Source of the DNA: Lonicera japonica
Lineage: Eukaryota; Streptophyta; Magnoliopsida; Dipsacales; Caprifoliaceae
Reading direction: 5' to 3'
NCBI GenBank assembly: GCA_021464415.1
Contig: CM038469.1
Location: 21,905,901-21,969,900, forward strand
Length of the DNA: 64,000 nucleotides
Shown in pieces: positions 61,588 to 64,000 of the stretch (positions are counted from its first letter, which is position 1; every line of letters begins with the position of its first letter). A program made the translations under genes and the position numbers. The notes under the pieces are model-generated. The model saw nothing but the letters and a program-made list of their open reading frames with translations. It searched no databases and was not told the DNA's origin.

Positions 61588-61791
61588 TACTCCCTCCAAT
61601 TCATCAAATTGATAATTTCACTTTGACTTTTGTACTTAAAAAAACACTATTTCAACCTAATTAGTATCATAGATTATAGTAAATAAATATATTTATATTC
61701 TACACATTCATTTTGTCTCAAAAGCATAATGGGACTATGACTTTGTGGTACATCAAGAAAATGAATGTGGAACTATCAGACCGAGGAAATA
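61588..61791. mobile_element. Stowaway-like MITE
   Basis: The left end TA-CTCCCTCCAATTCATC is the typical Stowaway (Tc1/mariner MITE) terminus. The right end CAGACCGAGGAAA-TA is a degraded inverted copy. The length of about 200 bp and TA on both sides fit. Confidence 0.5.
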
Positions 61792-62656
61792 ATAAATTAT
61801 GCTATAATCTACGTCAAACTTCTCGTTTTAACAGAATCTTTAAATATAGATTTTACCTAAATCAACATTATAAAATATGAACGCCCTTATTTTGAAAATT
61901 TCATGACTTTGCAAAACAATAAAATAAAATTGTCAGGCATACACCTCATGCAAAGAGGAAAACTTATTTCAAATTGTTTAAATAAACATAGGAAAGTATT
62001 TGAAACAACAAATTAAATGGATATATAGGAGGAGGGGAACTTTGACCTCATGAATTTGAGGAAGTAAACAAATAGGATGTAAACATGAATCACGAGATTT
62101 TGACAGATTAAAATCTACAGGTATCTCAATAACCGAATAATATTTTCTTTTTCTTTTTTTGGGTTTAACAGGGGTCAAAATTGTGCAGGCCAGCTTAGGT
62201 GTCTCTCGACCTTGACTAGTCCCTCCCCAACATCTTAATAAATTGAGAAGAGGAGATTGCGCCGTCCTACGTTAGCGAGTGGGAGACCACTGATACCAAT
62301 TTAACATAATGAATCTAAATGGGTTTAAATAAATCTGACATGAATAGCCGGAATATGCAAAAAATATTGTTGAAACGACTTGTTCGTTACAAACCTTGGA
62401 TGTATGTTGGCTCTGTGTGTACTCCCGGATCTCCCTGAGGTGTTGAGTTGGCTACTAGAGTTGCCCCTTCCTCTTCATGTCACAAATCCTAGGGTTCTTA
62501 GGTGATAGCCCTTGAGAGAGTGTGTTATTAGGTGCTAACCCTAGAGAGAGATTGACCAAGTCTGTATATTCTAGGAGAGAGAGGCTGTGATGATGAATGA
62601 TAGAATAAACTAGGGTGGAACCAATATTTCTTTGAGACTCGGGCTAAAGGGCTAAA
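61792..62656. other. Intergenic repeat-like DNA
   Basis: No gene. Near 62280-62310 the minus strand reads TTGGTATCAGTGGTCTC, which is like a degraded Met-type primer site, but no LTR end adjoins it. Frames such as 62528-62719 are not supported. Confidence 0.35.
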
Positions 62657-63638
62657 ATTACACATTATCACGGACGAAACTAGTAAAGGTTTTGGGGGGG
62701 GGGGTGCTACCACCCCCAAAAAACAAATTATTTTATTTGCTTTCGTATATCCTTTTCAAATTATGATGTATCTTTATATATATTGTCACGGCCCCCCAAA
62801 TTTTGGTGTACCATCATATATCGCCCTCACATTTTGATGTACTTTATATACACTTCCCATAAGGCCGACTTAAATCTACATTATAAAACACCATTTTCGT
62901 CTAAAACTTTCACCAAAAAGTATAAGAATCTAAGATTAAAAATACACATGTTATGGTCTACATTAGTTCTCTACACCTTAGATGAGTTTTATACACACAT
63001 CTAGATATCACATTAAAGTTAAAACACACATACCAATAATATATACATAATAAACTTTCACACACCAATAATTTTGTCTACATTAAAAATGCCATAACTT
63101 AAAATAAAAAATAAAAAATTTAATAACACATTAATATTTAAAATCTAGTAATCAAGATCAACTAAACAATATCCATCATTTACTATAGAATTATGTAAAA
63201 AAAATAAAGAAAAATTATTGAGTAACTATTTTCAAATCATACTAGCAGATTTGGTTGGATTATTTTTACATCTAGCCTTGAGTTTAATTTGTCAAAAAAA
63301 TTATTTTGCTGAGATCAAAATAAGATCCAAAATATGATTAGAAGATTCTTTAAAAAAATTAAAAACAACTCGGTTCAATCCGGTCTACTTTTTGTTTTTT
63401 TAGTATGAAAATATATCGAACCTACATTTCAGTTGTTTAAAACGTTAAGGATTATGATAGGCAATGTGCTCAAAATAAAGTGATTAATGTTCGTCGATTT
63501 AGTTATTTTTTATCCTATTGTGAGATGTTATATTTATTTAACTGTGCCAGATTGTATGGGTATATCCTAATTTATCCATATATTTTAAGTTGGCCCCCCT
63601 CAAAATTAATTTATGGTTTCGTCTATAGGGATTACATA
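62657..63638. mobile_element. Probable non-autonomous hAT element
   Basis: The left end ACGGACGAAACTAGTAAAGG plus an 11-G run (62694-62704) faces a right end with ...CCCCCCTCAAAATTAATTTA then GGTTTCGTCTATAG. These are imperfect inverted repeats of the CAGTGGCGGA..CCAG kind. Candidate 8-bp duplications are ATTACACA (62657-62664) and ATTACATA (63631-63638), with one mismatch. There is no transposase. Confidence 0.45.
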
Positions 63639-63841
63639 GGATTAGGTAAATATATCCGAACTAGATTCGGCTGACAGTAAGTGGATGACCATTGCATTCG
63701 GGCCAAGCCCGTGCAATGTGTTAGCAGTGTTAGATGGATCCTCTTATTGTTTTTTCATCTTCTCTCACACTTTTCTAATTTGTTGCTCTTCCATCTTCTC
63801 TCACGCTATTCTAATTTGATTCTTATTCATTCACCACCTTC

Positions 63842-64000
63842 CACTATGCCAAAAATCATTTTAAGAGACTAATCTTTTTTAGTCAGTCGCTTAAGCACTT
63901 CTTAAGTGACTAACATTACAGTCCGTTGCTTAAACATACTTAAGCGACTAGAGTTAATTAATCACCTAAGAGTCCCTAAAGCGATGATACTTTAGTGACC
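63842..64000 (+). mobile_element. Left end of a CACTA (EnSpm) transposon
   Basis: Begins CACTATGCCAAAAATC, then repeated short motifs in both orientations (cttaagtgact, cttaagcgact, agtcgcttaag) as in the subterminal region of CACTA elements. The 3-bp duplication would be TTC. The element continues past the window. Confidence 0.65.

Noticed and set aside
62283..62320. Met-type primer site TTGGTATCAGTGG on the minus strand
   Set aside because: It departs from the usual TGGTATCAGAGC, and no LTR with TG...CA ends adjoins it.

Overview
This window is nuclear DNA from a flowering plant, most likely a eudicot. It holds one recognisable host gene, for pectin acetylesterase (CE13 family). That gene has short GT-AG introns. 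Nearly everything else is retrotransposon: Ty3/Gypsy elements of the Tat/Ogre, Athila and Tekay/Del kinds, nested in one another. No rRNA, tRNA, CRISPR or bacterial-type gene was seen. A run of 100 Ns at 40863-40962 marks an assembly gap.

Region 1 (1-13800) is a stack of old insertions. A reverse-oriented Tekay-like LTR element (3' LTR 1-558, internal 559-4139, tRNA-Met primer site beside a 5' LTR at 4140-6673) interrupts a decayed reverse-strand Athila gag-protease remnant (6674-8302). Next is a forward Tekay-type solo LTR (8432-12417, target duplication TAAGA). A reverse Tat-type solo LTR (8670-9959, duplication ACAGG) sits inside it. Unassigned repeat DNA and another LTR fragment follow.

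Region 2 (13801-38921) is a decayed Tat/Ogre-type element (A). Its coding region is split by a younger relative (B, 18803-35165) with a perfect CACAC duplication. B carries gag, protease, RT, two RNase H domains and integrase, broken by small indels and one stop. After pol, on the opposite strand, B carries a spliced gene resembling plant mobile domain proteins, a second 264-residue ORF, an antisense promoter whose TATA core and palindromes match the element's own LTR promoter, and an array of about 21 short hairpins in 116-bp repeats with paired changes in their stems.

Region 3 (38922-45371) is a further LTR fragment, the gap, and AT-rich non-coding DNA with diverged internal repeats and small transposon remnants.

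Region 4 (45372-60393) is the pectin acetylesterase gene in 12 exons (396 codons). An 11933-bp Athila-lineage retrotransposon sits in exon 5 (duplication GCATC). Its LTRs differ by only two substitutions and three 1-nt indels, and its gag-pol reading frame is fully open, so the disruption is recent. Exon 1 also shows a pair of apparently compensating frameshifts.

Region 5 (60394-64000) is intergenic, with a Stowaway-like MITE, a probable non-autonomous hAT element, and the left end of a CACTA transposon that runs out of the window.
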